Shown one piece after another: positions 1 to 10,904 of a stretch of 42,077 nt of DNA. This DNA is from Acidimicrobiaceae bacterium (GTDB lineage: Bacteria > Actinomycetota > Acidimicrobiia > Acidimicrobiales > Bog-793), in the NCBI GenBank assembly GCA_027306925.1, contig DAHUXW010000054.1, positions 1-42,077 on the forward strand, given 5' to 3'. Position 1 is the stretch's first letter. Each line of letters starts with the position of its first letter. The notes below the pieces were generated by a model, which worked only from the letters and a program-made list of their open reading frames with translations, had not been told where the DNA came from and searched no databases. Both the position numbers and the translations under genes were made by a program.

Positions 1-548
1 TCGTAGTTGCCGACCTTGCCCGTGCTCGAGGTCTTGTCCCACGCGTGCTGCGGGATCGGCGTGATCTGGGTGAGCTCGTTGCCGAGGAGCCAGTACGAGC
101 TGTACCGCTTGTCGAACGTGATCGTGAACTTCGCCGGCGACCGGTACTTGATCGAGCTCACGATCTGCGGGAAGCCCCCGGGAACGTAGGGCGCGAAGTT
201 CGCCTTTTTGGCCTCGAGCAGGTTCGTCCAGAGCTCGACGTCACGCGTCGTCACCGGCTTGCCGTCCGACCAGTGGCGCGACTCGAGCGTGATCGAGACG
301 ACCGTGCGGCCGGCGGCGTTCGTCGAGAACACCGGTGCGTCGGCGAGACTGTTCGTCGGGTTGAACGCGGGCTTGCCGTTGTTGCCCCACGGGTAGAGCG
401 GCGGCCACATGAGATAGGAGGCCCACGGGACGTAGCCGGTGTCCCAGCAGAAGCTCACGGAGCGCGCGCGGATCGGCGCCAAGGTCGGAAAGCGCCACGA
501 CGCGGCCGCGACCCCGCTCGAACGGACGATCCGCTCGGGCGTGCTCAC
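1..548 (-). pseudogene. 5'-truncated peptide ABC transporter substrate-binding protein (SBP_bac_5 type), runs off the left edge
   Basis: Read on the minus strand, the stretch from about 470 down to 1 encodes an SBP_bac_5-like N-terminal lobe: SYLMWPPLYPWGNNGKPAFN, then a STNAAGRTVVSITL-like strand, SRHWSDGKPVTTRDVELW, and YWLLGNELTQITPIPQHAWD near the window edge. Proteins of this family bind oligopeptides outside the cell for ABC import. The only start after an upstream in-frame stop is a GTG at 548, and it gives no signal peptide, which an exported binding protein needs. The homology fades near 470, where transposase-like coding begins on the other strand. I infer that an IS-associated event removed the 5' end. 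The 3' end lies outside the window. Confidence is good for the family and moderate for the truncation. Confidence 0.7.
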
Positions 549-759
549 CGCCGGCCGCCGAGCCGCCCTCGTCCGTCAGCGCAACCGGCTCCACCCTGGC
601 GAGCTCCAGCGCGAGATCACTCGGCTCTGCACGGAGCTCCAGCGCCTCGCATCGACGAAGCAGCCGATGCCGATCCGTCGCGTCAATCGGGCCGTCAACG
701 CCTCGTCTCATCCGGAGCTCTTCCGTGAGGAAACGACTCACCGCTCCCGGAGATCTTGA
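439..759 (+). mobile_element. C-terminal fragment of a DDE integrase-core transposase (IS481/IS3-like)
   Basis: The frame reads KLTERARIGAKVGKRHDA, then TPLERTIRSGVLTAGRRAAL and LHPGELQREITRLCTELQRL. This pattern (GAKVxKRxD, ATPxxR, Lx(P)xELxREI) is typical of the segment after the DDE core of many actinobacterial integrase-type transposases. The catalytic core is absent, so this is a non-functional remnant of roughly the last 100 residues. It meets the truncated peptide-binding-protein gene on the opposite strand between about 445 and 480. The assignment rests on remembered family patterns; the exact IS family is uncertain. No inverted-repeat pair or target duplication could be defined. Confidence 0.6.
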
Positions 760-853
760 CATGAGGCAACCGGGACCGCAGGAACGCCCCGCGGGGCGCC
801 CGGGCCCCGAAGTACCGTGATCGGGTGACGGGCGCCCGGGGAGGCCGGCAGCG

Positions 854-2077
854 GTGACACGGCCGCGCATCTCGCTGAGCTGCCTCACCGCCGGCCCGCT
901 CCACCGCGTCGCCGCGATCCTCGAGCTCTACCGGCCCGTCGTCGACGAGATCGTGGTCGCGGTGAACGGGCGGTTCCGAGTGCCCGAGCTCGCGCCGCTC
1001 GACGGCGTCGCGGACCGGGTGATCCCGTGCGAGATGGGCGCGGACTTCCTCCAGGAGCGCTACCGAGCGTGGCTCTACGCGCAGTGCCGGGGCGAGTTCG
1101 TCTGCACGGTCGACTCCGACGAGGTCCCGAGCGCAGGCCTGATCTCGGCGCTCCCCGCGCTCGCCGCGGCGCGCGACGTCGTGACCTACCTCACCACGTG
1201 CAGGTGGTGCTACCCGGACGTCGCGCACTACCTCGACGAGTACCCCTGGGAGCCGTCGTGGAAGATGGTGCTCGTCCGCAACGACCCCGCGACGCTCCAC
1301 ATCCGGGGCGGGGTCCACGAGGGCGTCATGGCCGCGCCGCCCTTCCGCTACCTCGAGCTCCCCGTCTACCACCTGAGCGACGCGACGACGCCGACCGCGG
1401 CACGCGCGGCGAAGGTCGCCTTCTACGACGGGCTCGACGGCCGCCAGCTCCTCGAGGACGGGCGGCCGGTGAGCGAGGTCTTCTACCTCCCCGAGCGCCA
1501 CTCGCTCCACCCCCCGGCGCCGATCCCCACCGAGGACGTCGCACTCGTCGAGAAGGTGCTCGCCGCGGACGTCTCGGCCGACCGGGTGCTCGAGCGCGAG
1601 TCGGTGACCGGCGAGGCCGAGCCGCTTCTCCCCGGCACCGTCGCGTACGACGAGATCCTCGGCCACTGGCCCGAGCGGCCGCTGCCCGCGGGCGCGTACC
1701 GCGCGCGCCTCGAGTGGCGGCGCGGGCGCAGCCCGGCGCGCGACCTCACGGCGCTTCGCCCGGACGAGCGGCGCCAGGCGATGGTCCTCGTCGAGAACCT
1801 CGGCGACGCGACCTGGCTGCGCGACGGGCGCAACCGCGTCCACCTGTCCTCCCGGTTCTTCTCCGCGGGGCCCGGCGGGTCGCGCGGCGAGCTCGCGCTC
1901 GAGTGCGGCCGCTTCGCGTTCCCCGCGGACGTCCATCCCGGCGAGGCGACGCTCATGCCGTTCGAGGTCATGGCGCCCGGGGTCCCCGGCCGTTACGTCC
2001 TCGCGGTCGACCTCGTCGAGGAGCAGGTCCGGTGGTTCGAGTGCGGCCTCGAGGTCGCGGTCGAGGTGCGCGGGTGA
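854..2077 (+). CDS. GT2-like glycosyltransferase with C-terminal Ig-like domain
   Basis: Predicted 407-residue cytoplasmic glycosyltransferase-like protein. Residues 1-200 resemble a family-2 (GT-A) fold: an initial beta strand PRISLSCLTAG, IVVAVNG, and the metal/nucleotide-sugar DxD-type motif in CTVDSDEVPS near residue 90. Residues about 285-405 form a predicted beta sandwich (VLVENLGDATW, ...GRYVLAVDLVEEQVRWF) of the kind appended to several actinobacterial surface-polysaccharide enzymes. The start is GTG with GGGGAGG about nine bases upstream. It heads a run of three same-strand genes, 28 bases before the next, so a role in building a surface glycan is likely. Acceptor and donor cannot be read from the sequence. 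Confidence 0.75.
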   Translation: MTRPRISLSCLTAGPLHRVAAILELYRPVVDEIVVAVNGRFRVPELAPLDGVADRVIPCEMGADFLQERYRAWLYAQCRGEFVCTVDSDEVPSAGLISALPALAAARDVVTYLTTCRWCYPDVAHYLDEYPWEPSWKMVLVRNDPATLHIRGGVHEGVMAAPPFRYLELPVYHLSDATTPTAARAAKVAFYDGLDGRQLLEDGRPVSEVFYLPERHSLHPPAPIPTEDVALVEKVLAADVSADRVLERESVTGEAEPLLPGTVAYDEILGHWPERPLPAGAYRARLEWRRGRSPARDLTALRPDERRQAMVLVENLGDATWLRDGRNRVHLSSRFFSAGPGGSRGELALECGRFAFPADVHPGEATLMPFEVMAPGVPGRYVLAVDLVEEQVRWFECGLEVAVEVRG

Positions 2078-2105
2078 GCTCGCCATTCGCGCCCGGCCGG
2101 GCCGC

Positions 2106-4239
2106 GTGGCGGGCCGGCGCGTGAGCGCGGGCGACGCGCGCCTCGAGGCATTCGCGGCGTACCTGCGCCACCGCCTCGCGGACGCGCAGATGGCCCCGCT
2201 CGCCATCGTCCCGGGCGCGCCAGCGGGGGCGGACCAAGCGGGCGGCGAGGTCCCGCCGGGAGCCGACGTCGTGCTCGTCGCGGGCGCGCCCGGTCCCGGG
2301 CGCGTCGAGAGCCTCGCCCGGGCGACGGGGCTCTCCTGCCGGCTGGCGGGGCCCGACTTCGCGCTCCTCGACCGCTTCGACCCCGCGGCGGTCGGGCCGG
2401 TGCCCGCCGGCTTCGACGTGCTCGCGATCGTGACGACCTTCAACGAGTCCGACATCGTCGCCGGCCTCGTCGAGCGGCTCGTCGCCGACGCGATCCGCGT
2501 GCACGTCGTCGACAACTGGTCGAGCGACGGGACCGGGGCGATCCTCGCGGGCCTCGTCGCCTCGGGCGCGTGCACGAGCGAGCGCTTCCCCGCGGCGGGT
2601 CCTTCCCCGCACTTCGAGCTCGAGGCGCTCCTCCGGCGCGTCGAGGAGATCGCGGCCGCGTCCGGCGCGCACTGGGTCGTCCACCACGACGCGGACGAGA
2701 TCCGCGAGCCGCCGTGGCCCGGCACGTCGCTTCGCTGCGGGCTGTTCGCGGTCGACTCCTTCGGGTTCAACTGCGTCGACCACACGGTCGCGAACTTCGT
2801 GCCGGTCGACGACGGCTTCGTCGCCGGCGCGGACCTCGAGTCGCACTTCGAGTGGTTCTCGTTCGGCGAGTCGCCGGGGCACTTCCTCCAGCAAAAGGCG
2901 TGGAAGCCCCAAGAGGGCCCGGTCGAGATGGCCTCGTCGGGGGGGCACGAGGTGCGCTTCGCCGGGCGGCGGGTCTTCCCGTACAAGTTCCTGCTGCGCC
3001 ACTACCCGATCCGCTCCCAGTCCCACGGCGAGCAGAAGATCTTCCGCGAGCGGCGCGGCCGGTTCAGCCCGGCGGAGCGGGCGCGGGGCTGGCACGTCCA
3101 CTACGACGCGATCGAGCGCGGGAGCTCGTTCCTCGGCGACCCCGCCACGCTCGCGAGCGCCCGTGACCTCGACGGCGCGCTCCTGCTCGAGCGGCTATCG
3201 GGCGCGGGGCTGCCCGGGAACCCGTTCCCGGACGAGGGATCCGCGAGCGCCGCGCCGGCAGGGGATCCGGGAAGGGCGCCGGGCCCCGCCGCGGACGTCC
3301 CGGCTGCCGACCGCCCCGCCGCGGACGTCCCGGCCGCCGACCGCCACGTGCTCCGGATCCAGAGCGTGCTCCACTGCCCGCCGCAGGGCGCGCTCGATCG
3401 GTGGGCGCGCGCCGTCGGCCAGGCGGTGCGCGCGCTCCTCGAGGCGCGCCCCGGCGACGCGGTCGAGGTCGCGATCGCCGACAACTCCCCGTCCCCCACC
3501 CTCGACCCGGACGCGCTCGAGCGGCTCCGCTGGAGCTTCACCGGCACGGGGCTGCGCGCGCTCTACTACGACCACTTCGCCGACAACCCGGGCCACGGGG
3601 GCGCGCACAACCGGCTGCTCGCGGGCGACGTCGCCGGCGCGGACCTCGTCCTTTTCCTCAACCCCGACACGTGCGCCTCCCCGCGGCTGCTCCTCGAGCT
3701 GCTCGCCCCGCTCGAGGGAGCAGTCGGGGTAGTCGAGGCGCGCCAGCTCCCGCTCGAGCACCAGAAGGCCTACGACCACGCGACCGGCGACACCTCGTGG
3801 GCGTCGGGCGCGTGCTCGCTCCACCGGCGCGAGGTGCTCGACGCGACCGGCGGCTTCGACGACCGCTCGTTCTTCCTCTACTGCGACGACGTCGACCTGT
3901 CGTGGCGCGCCCGCCTCGCCGGCTACCGGGTCGTCTACGCGCCCGCAGCGGTCTGCTTTCACGACAAGCGGCTCTCCGCGGACGGCGCGGAGCAGCCGAG
4001 CCGGTCCGAGGTCTACCACTCGGGCCTCGCCCGCCTCCTCCTCATGACGAAGTACTCCCGCACCGAGCTCGTGGGGCCCCAGCTGGAGGCGCACCGCGAC
4101 CTGCCCGACGCGGTCCACCAGGAGATCGCGGCCGAGTACGTCCGGCGGCGCGACGCGGGGCTGCTGCCGGTACCGGTCGACCCCGACCACGCGGTCGGCG
4201 ACTTCTCCACCTACTCGTACGCGCCGCTGCGCTTCGACT

Positions 4240-4250
<11 letters not shown>
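2106..4250 (+). CDS. Double-domain GT2 glycosyltransferase
   Basis: About 710 residues with two glycosyltransferase-like halves. The first (about 100-360) has VLAIVTTFNESDIVAGL, VVDNWSSDGT and the DxD-like HHDADEIREP. The second (about 415-640) is a rhamnosyltransferase-like GT2: IADNSPSPTL, HGGAHNRLL, the donor-site VLFLNPDTCASP, and FFLYCDDVDLSWRARLAGY near the acceptor site. Between them lies a low-complexity linker with a duplicated 10-residue unit (PAADVPAADR). A second GTG at 2121 is an equally good start; neither has a strong ribosome site. The stop overlaps the next gene by 11 bases, so translation is probably coupled. Likely acts on a lipid-linked or cell-wall glycan; specificity unknown. 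Confidence 0.8.
3284..3343 (+). repeat. Two tandem 30-bp units in the interdomain linker
   Basis: Two adjacent 30-base copies with a single mismatch encode PAADVPAADR twice in the Ala/Pro/Asp linker between the two glycosyltransferase domains. The length is a multiple of three, so the reading frame is kept. Confidence 0.85.
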
Positions 4251-6228
<1,978 letters not shown>

Positions 6229-6463
6229 GACCCGTGGCCGGGAGGCGACGGGCGGCGGGCGGGGCGCTGCCGACGGGACATCTCGAGCCCGGACCTCGCC
6301 ACCTCGGTCCGGCCGGCGCAGCGGAGCTGGAGGACGTCGACGTCGTCGAACCGGCACCCGCGTCGCCCGGCGAGGGCGTCGCCCTCGCCCTCCTCGACCG
6401 GGGCGGCCGTTGCCCGGCGCTTCCCGGACGCGGCTGACCGGCGCGAGATCTCCTGCGATGGGC

Positions 6464-7117
6464 TCAGCGCCGCTTGCGCGGCCGGCTCGCTGACGGCTTC
6501 TTCGGACGGGGCGGGGTCCCCGGGGGCGTGGCCCTGCCCGACGGCGTGCGCCGCGACACCCCCGACGGCGCGCGCTCGACTACGGCCTCGCGCTCGGGGA
6601 GCGACCTCGCATTGAAGCTCGCGATCAACGCCTGCACCGCCGCCTCGTCGTCGAGGCGGACACCTTCGGCGAGAGCGGAGGTCCACAGCCTCTTGCCCGC
6701 GCTGTAGCGAGCGGTATCCGCCATGTTGGCGTAGAAGGTCGGCTCGATGCGGTCCAGGTGGTCGAGCAGGACGTCACGATCGTCGCTAGCCGGGTCAAGC
6801 CATTCGACTTCGTCGAGGAAGGCGACGAAGGCCCTTGCCTCGTCGAGCACCGAGGCGAGCTCCTCCTTCTCGACGATCACCTTCGCCTGGTGCAGCTCGA
6901 GGTAGACGCGGTCGAGATCGACACAGCGCCAGCGCGTGAGATGCCCGTCGAGATGGGCCCACTTGTAGTGGATCGGGGCCTCGCCGGCATCGGTCTCGGG
7001 CTCCTTTGCGTTGGCGACACCCCAGGCTGCGAAGCGCTCCTTCAGCAACGACCGGGCGCGCTCGTAGCTCTCCTCGGTCTCGGGCGTCGGGTCGAACGGG
7101 AGAGCACCTCGTCGCAC
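6464..7117 (-). CDS. Conserved protein of unknown function with basic C-terminal tail
   Basis: A 217-residue soluble protein. The core includes HYKWAHLDGHLTRWRCVDLD, then VYLELHQAKVIVEKEELASV, FVAFLDEVEWLDP and FYANMADTARYSAGKRLW. This arrangement (KWxxLDGxLxRWxxxDL ... MADxxRxxxxK) recalls an unnamed family of actinobacterial hypothetical proteins; no catalytic motif is visible. The last 35 residues are Pro, Arg and Lys rich and may bind nucleic acid or be disordered. The start is GTG at 7117, the first start after an in-frame stop, with GAGGA eight bases upstream. It is convergent with the glycosyltransferase run across a 235-base gap in which I recognise nothing. Confidence 0.65.
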   Translation of the reverse strand: MRRGALPFDPTPETEESYERARSLLKERFAAWGVANAKEPETDAGEAPIHYKWAHLDGHLTRWRCVDLDRVYLELHQAKVIVEKEELASVLDEARAFVAFLDEVEWLDPASDDRDVLLDHLDRIEPTFYANMADTARYSAGKRLWTSALAEGVRLDDEAAVQALIASFNARSLPEREAVVERAPSGVSRRTPSGRATPPGTPPRPKKPSASRPRKRR

Positions 7118-7241
7118 CGGGACATCCTCGCCCGACCGACAGCGAGCGGCGCGCTACGGACGACCGCACGGGTGTTCGATGTCATGACCGACGGAAGAGT
7201 CAGGAGAGCGGTGCTTCGGGCCGAGACGCGGGCGCCGCGCC

Positions 7242-7495
7242 GATTCACACGCGTCACTGCTGCTCGATGCCGACCGTCGCGACACGTCAAGGGCTGCGGT
7301 GATCGTCGCTGACCTCGACCCGGTCGCGGACAGCGTCGTCGAGCACGCCGACCGCCTCGCCGAAGTCGGAGTGGCTGCCCAACTCGTTCGCTCCGACGGA
7401 ATTATGCACGTGTCCGTGACCATGGGCGCGGTCTCCAACAGGGCGTGCGACGCCATTGACGTGTACGTCGAGGAGCTCGGCGACACCTCCGACGC
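7242..7495 (+). pseudogene. 3' relic of an alpha/beta-hydrolase-fold-3 esterase
   Basis: The plus-strand frame reads DSHASLLLDADRRD, AAVIVADLDPVADSVVEHAD, LAEVGVAAQLVRSDGIMHVS and ends near IDVYVEEL. It follows the C-terminal third of family-3 esterases: the DPRxSPLLAxD segment, the DPLxDEG loop carrying the catalytic Asp, and the DGMxHGF loop carrying the catalytic His, still H here. The nucleophile-bearing N-terminal part is absent, no start site is credible and the frame has no stop at the expected end, so this is a relic. It sits in an otherwise gene-free gap between two minus-strand genes. Confidence 0.6.
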
Positions 7496-7544
7496 CGGTC
7501 GCCGCGCCGGGGAGATCTCGCGCGTCGCCGTCTTGCCGCGACGC

Positions 7545-8231
7545 CTACCCTGCCCCGAGGCGGTCGACCACGGCCTCCAGCTCGACGTCGCCGAGCGAGC
7601 CGAGCACGAAATCCGCGCCGCCGAAGTCACAGCCCGTCGTCACCGGGCTCGGCACCACGACGCAGCGGAGGCCAGCCGCCCGCGTAGCGGCGAGGCCGTT
7701 CACGGAGTCCTCGACGGCGAGCGCGCGTCGTGGCGCGACGCCGAGCACCCGGCACGCGTCGAGATAGACATCAGGAGCCGGCTTCGCCGCGAGTCGCTCG
7801 CTTCGACAGGACATCCACGAGAACTCCTCGCTCAGCCCGACGCGGGCGAGGAGTGCCCCGATCCACTCCACCGGGGAGCTCGAGGCGATCGCGACGGTGA
7901 GACCGAGCCGGCGGGCGGCCTCCAGCCACGCATGGATGCCCCGCATCGGCTCGAGGCGGCCGAGCCGGGGCATCAGCTCCTCCTCGACACGCCGCCTGAC
8001 CTGGGGTTCCGGCGGGAGCTTGGCCCGGGCGCGCTCGCGAAGCGAGCCGTAGGGCTCGAACCCGCCGTGCGTCCCGACCGTGGTCAGCCACTCCTCGCGA
8101 CTGAATGAGGCGCCGAAGTCCTCGTAGATGTCGCGCCACGTGTCGTGTATCGCACTCTCGGTGTCGAGGATGACGCCGTCGAAGTCGAAGACGATCGCGT
8201 CGATCGCTCGGTGTCCGTAGCGGCGCTCCAC
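7545..8231 (-). CDS. HAD-superfamily hydrolase, beta-phosphoglucomutase/phosphatase-like
   Basis: A 228-residue HAD subfamily-I protein. Motif I is VFDFDGVILDTES with the nucleophile Asp, motif II IASSSPVEW, motif III Lys in AAKPAPDVYLDACRVLGV, and motif IV AVEDSVNG. Between motifs I and II lies a helical cap of beta-phosphoglucomutase type. It likely dephosphorylates or isomerises a small sugar phosphate; the substrate is not evident. The frame is open upstream, but the sensible start is GTG at 8231, with GAAGG nine bases before it, because the preceding residues are Arg-rich translation of intergenic DNA. It is divergent from the esterase gene across 241 bases. Confidence 0.8.
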   Translation of the reverse strand: MERRYGHRAIDAIVFDFDGVILDTESAIHDTWRDIYEDFGASFSREEWLTTVGTHGGFEPYGSLRERARAKLPPEPQVRRRVEEELMPRLGRLEPMRGIHAWLEAARRLGLTVAIASSSPVEWIGALLARVGLSEEFSWMSCRSERLAAKPAPDVYLDACRVLGVAPRRALAVEDSVNGLAATRAAGLRCVVVPSPVTTGCDFGGADFVLGSLGDVELEAVVDRLGAG

Positions 8232-8472
8232 GCGGCAACCTTCGCAAGAGCGCGCCCGCGCGCGCAAATTCCTTGACTCGCGGCCGCGCGCCGTACCCGA
8301 TCCCCCAGTTGCGCGCGACGGCGCCCCGGCTCGACCGCCACACGCGCCCGCAGGCCGCCGATCCGCTTCGGTAGTCTCGGGGAGTCGTCGGCGCGCCATC
8401 GTCGAAGGCATCCGGGGTGTCCAACTGTCACCACCGGCTTGTGTCACGCGGCGGAAAGGACACTCGCTCGCG

Positions 8473-9633
8473 TTGGCTGACCAGCTCGGGAGCTATGAAG
8501 ACTGGCCGGCCTTCGCGCTCGGACGCGGCCGCCCCGGGACTCCGGAGCGGGGCGCGGCACCGCCTCGGCCGCTTCGCGACCTCGTGCGCATGGCGCCCGG
8601 GCGGCCTCCGCTCGACGTGCGAATCGAGCGGACGTGGGATCGCGACGGCGTCGCGGGGGAGGAGGTCTCCTGGTCGGTCGGGTTCGGTCCCCGGACCCGC
8701 GCGTGGCTGCTCCGCCCGGCCGGCGCGACCGGGCCCCTCCCCGCCGTGCTCGCGCTTCACGGGCACGACGACTACAAGCTCCTCGGGAAGGAGAAGATCG
8801 CGGACGGGCCGGACGGCACCGCACCGGGCTTGCGGGCGGTCCGCGCCGACTACGGCGACCGGGCGTTCGCGAACGCGCTTGCCGCCGAAGGCTTCGCTGT
8901 GCTCGTCCCCGACGTCTTTCTGTGGGGTAGCCGCCGATTCGACCGAGCAGCCATCGACGAGGCGCTCGCCTCAGCCTCCCACCTCTCGTGGGTCCGCCCG
9001 TGCGTGGAGCCGACGACCTCCCCGCAGGGCACGGACCCTTTCGCCGAGGCGACCTCCTACAACCGCGTCGCCGCGCTCCACGAGGACGTCGTGGAGCGCT
9101 GGTGCAGGGTCCTCGGGACGAGCCTCGCGGGCGTGGTCGCCTACGAAGACGGGGTTGCCCTCGACTACCTCCGGTCCCGGTCGGACCGGTGCCGAGGTCC
9201 GGTCGTCGCGATCGGCTGCTCGGGGGGGGGCGCCCGCGCTGCGCTCGTCGGGGCGACCTCCCCGGGCGTCGACGTCGTCGCGATCGTCGGCATGATGTCC
9301 ACCTACCGACCGATGGTCGACCGGCACGTGGCGACCCACACCTGGCTGTTGTTCCCGCCGAACCTCGCCCCGGAGCTCGACTGGCCCGACCTCGTCGCGT
9401 CGCGGGCGCCCGCCCCGCTGCTCGTGCAGTACGCGCTCGACGACGCGCTGTTCCCGAGAGAGGGGATGCTGGCCGCCCACGAGATACTGGCCGACCGCTA
9501 TCGGGCAACGGGGCGACCCGACTCCTACGTCGGCCAGTTCTACGCCGGCGGGCACCGCTTCGACCGGGCGATGCAGGACGCTGCGTTCGAGCAGATCCGA
9601 CGCTTCCTCCGAACGACGGGAGGCGCCTCATGA
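8473..9633 (+). CDS. Alpha/beta-hydrolase of dienelactone-hydrolase/acetyl-xylan-esterase type
   Basis: A 386-residue alpha/beta hydrolase. The oxyanion region is PAVLALHGHDDYK, the nucleophile elbow is AIGCSGGGAR (GxSxG), the acid is probably in YALDDALFP, and the His is in YAGGHRFD. An N-terminal segment with a beta-rich WSVGFGPRTRAWLLRPAG precedes the fold, as in carbohydrate-esterase relatives. No signal peptide is seen, so it is cytoplasmic. The start is TTG with an AAAGGA site about 13 bases upstream; I chose it because no ATG or GTG fits. It opens the catabolic island and converges on the PLP-enzyme gene with a 13-base gap. Removal of an acyl group from an imported sugar is plausible. 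Confidence 0.75.
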   Translation: MADQLGSYEDWPAFALGRGRPGTPERGAAPPRPLRDLVRMAPGRPPLDVRIERTWDRDGVAGEEVSWSVGFGPRTRAWLLRPAGATGPLPAVLALHGHDDYKLLGKEKIADGPDGTAPGLRAVRADYGDRAFANALAAEGFAVLVPDVFLWGSRRFDRAAIDEALASASHLSWVRPCVEPTTSPQGTDPFAEATSYNRVAALHEDVVERWCRVLGTSLAGVVAYEDGVALDYLRSRSDRCRGPVVAIGCSGGGARAALVGATSPGVDVVAIVGMMSTYRPMVDRHVATHTWLLFPPNLAPELDWPDLVASRAPAPLLVQYALDDALFPREGMLAAHEILADRYRATGRPDSYVGQFYAGGHRFDRAMQDAAFEQIRRFLRTTGGAS

Positions 9634-9646
9634 CTGGCTCCCGCGA

Positions 9647-10849
9647 TCAGTGGAACGCGGTCTCGATCTCCCCGGTCACGACTCCTGCGTCGTCGACGAG
9701 GAGCACCGTCCGCCACTTGTCGAGCACCGTGCACGGGTGCGAGAGACCGAAGCTCATCCGGTCCCCGACGGCGAGGGGGTGGTCCGGGTCGAAGCGGAGG
9801 TAGCAGTGCTGGTCGTCGAGCCCGGTCACCTCTGCGGCGATCGGCGCCGAAGTGCCCGAGGCCCGTGCGACCCACCGCAACGGGACGGGCAGGTCGATGT
9901 CGTAGGAGCTGTCGCGCTTTCCGAACCCGACGATCGCGAGCCCCGGTTCCGGGACCGACAGCACGACCGCCCAGAGTTCGAGCGCAGCTCTAAGGTGCCG
10001 GCCGTCGGGCGGCCCGGAGAGCGGTGAGACAGCCTCGTAGAACCCGTGGTCGTGGGTGACGTAGCTGCCCGGGCGCAAGACGAGGATCGCCTCGGCGCCG
10101 ATCCTGGCGACGGCCGGGCCGAGGACCTCGACGGCGCGGTCGAAGTACTTCCCGCCGCCGGCGGACACGAGGGCTCGATCGGGGCGGACCAGCTCCTCGC
10201 GAATGACGACCTCGGCGAGCCGTCCGAGGTCGGCGAGGTACGCATCGACCGCGGCGAGCGCGTCGGGCGTGCGCTCAGAGGAGATGACCCCCTCGTATCC
10301 CTCGACTCCAGCGAGCCGGAGGCCGCGCACCGGCGCGGCCGCACGCGCGACCTCGACGCCGGTCGCGACGTCGCGTGCCCCGCTCCGGGCGGCGGGAACG
10401 CCGAGCTCCACCAGGACTCCGATCTCCGCGTCACCCCCGATCGCGTCGAGCGCTTCCTCGAGGAGCTCGACGCCTGCCACGGAGTCCACGAGGACGTAGA
10501 GCTCGCGCCCCTCGACCTCGAGGAGACGGATCGCCTCGCGGATCTCGAGCGCGGTCGCGACCTCGTTCGCGACGAGCACCCGCCGGGCGCCGGCCCCGAA
10601 CGCCACCGCCGCCTGGGTGACGCTCGCCGTCGTGATCCCCCAGGCCCCGTGCGCGAGCTGGCGACGGAGCACCTCCGGTGCGAGGGTCGTCTTCGCGTGC
10701 GGTGCGAGCGCGACCCCGTGTGCGCGCGCGTAGGCGGCCATCACGGTCATGTTGTTCTCGAGCGCCCGCTCGTAGAGAACGAGGACGGGAAGCGCGACGT
10801 CGCCTCCCGGGACCGATCGAGCGGCGGCGCGGTGGCTCCCGCCCGTCAT
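9647..10849 (-). CDS. PLP-dependent D-threonine aldolase / D-serine dehydratase-like enzyme
   Basis: A 400-residue fold-type III PLP enzyme. The alanine-racemase-like barrel carries the Schiff-base Lys in LAPHAKTTLAP (near residue 52), followed by GAWGITTASVTQAAV. The C-terminal D-serine-dehydratase-like domain has the metal-binding His-x-Cys in LSHPCTVLDKWR near the end. Relatives cleave or dehydrate D-beta-hydroxy-amino acids. It is the last gene of a minus-strand run (binding protein, NagB-like, aldo/keto reductase, RidA, SDR), so an amino-sugar-derived hydroxy-amino acid is an attractive substrate, but that is inference. The ATG at 10849 lies 55 bases after the SDR stop, with a weak AGGG site. 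Confidence 0.8.
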   Translation of the reverse strand: MTGGSHRAAARSVPGGDVALPVLVLYERALENNMTVMAAYARAHGVALAPHAKTTLAPEVLRRQLAHGAWGITTASVTQAAVAFGAGARRVLVANEVATALEIREAIRLLEVEGRELYVLVDSVAGVELLEEALDAIGGDAEIGVLVELGVPAARSGARDVATGVEVARAAAPVRGLRLAGVEGYEGVISSERTPDALAAVDAYLADLGRLAEVVIREELVRPDRALVSAGGGKYFDRAVEVLGPAVARIGAEAILVLRPGSYVTHDHGFYEAVSPLSGPPDGRHLRAALELWAVVLSVPEPGLAIVGFGKRDSSYDIDLPVPLRWVARASGTSAPIAAEVTGLDDQHCYLRFDPDHPLAVGDRMSFGLSHPCTVLDKWRTVLLVDDAGVVTGEIETAFH

Positions 10850-10904
10850 CGGGCCGTCGCCCTACGATGCGACGGGTGCCGGCACCCGTGAGGTCGCGTC
10901 GGGA

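Noticed and set aside
695-2986. Very long minus-strand open frame (763 codons) opposite the glycosyltransferase genes
   Set aside because: It is an antisense shadow created by high GC and strong codon bias; its translation is Arg/Pro/Ala noise, while the plus strand has recognisable GT motifs.
6229-6463. Minus-strand frame with a FDDVDVLQLRCAGR-like segment between convergent genes
   Set aside because: No start with a ribosome site and no recognisable family; the composition resembles readthrough of intergenic DNA.
8273-8300. TTGACT followed by TACCCGAT as a promoter for the esterase gene
   Set aside because: The -10 match is poor and the distance to the TTG start is long; not strong enough to annotate.
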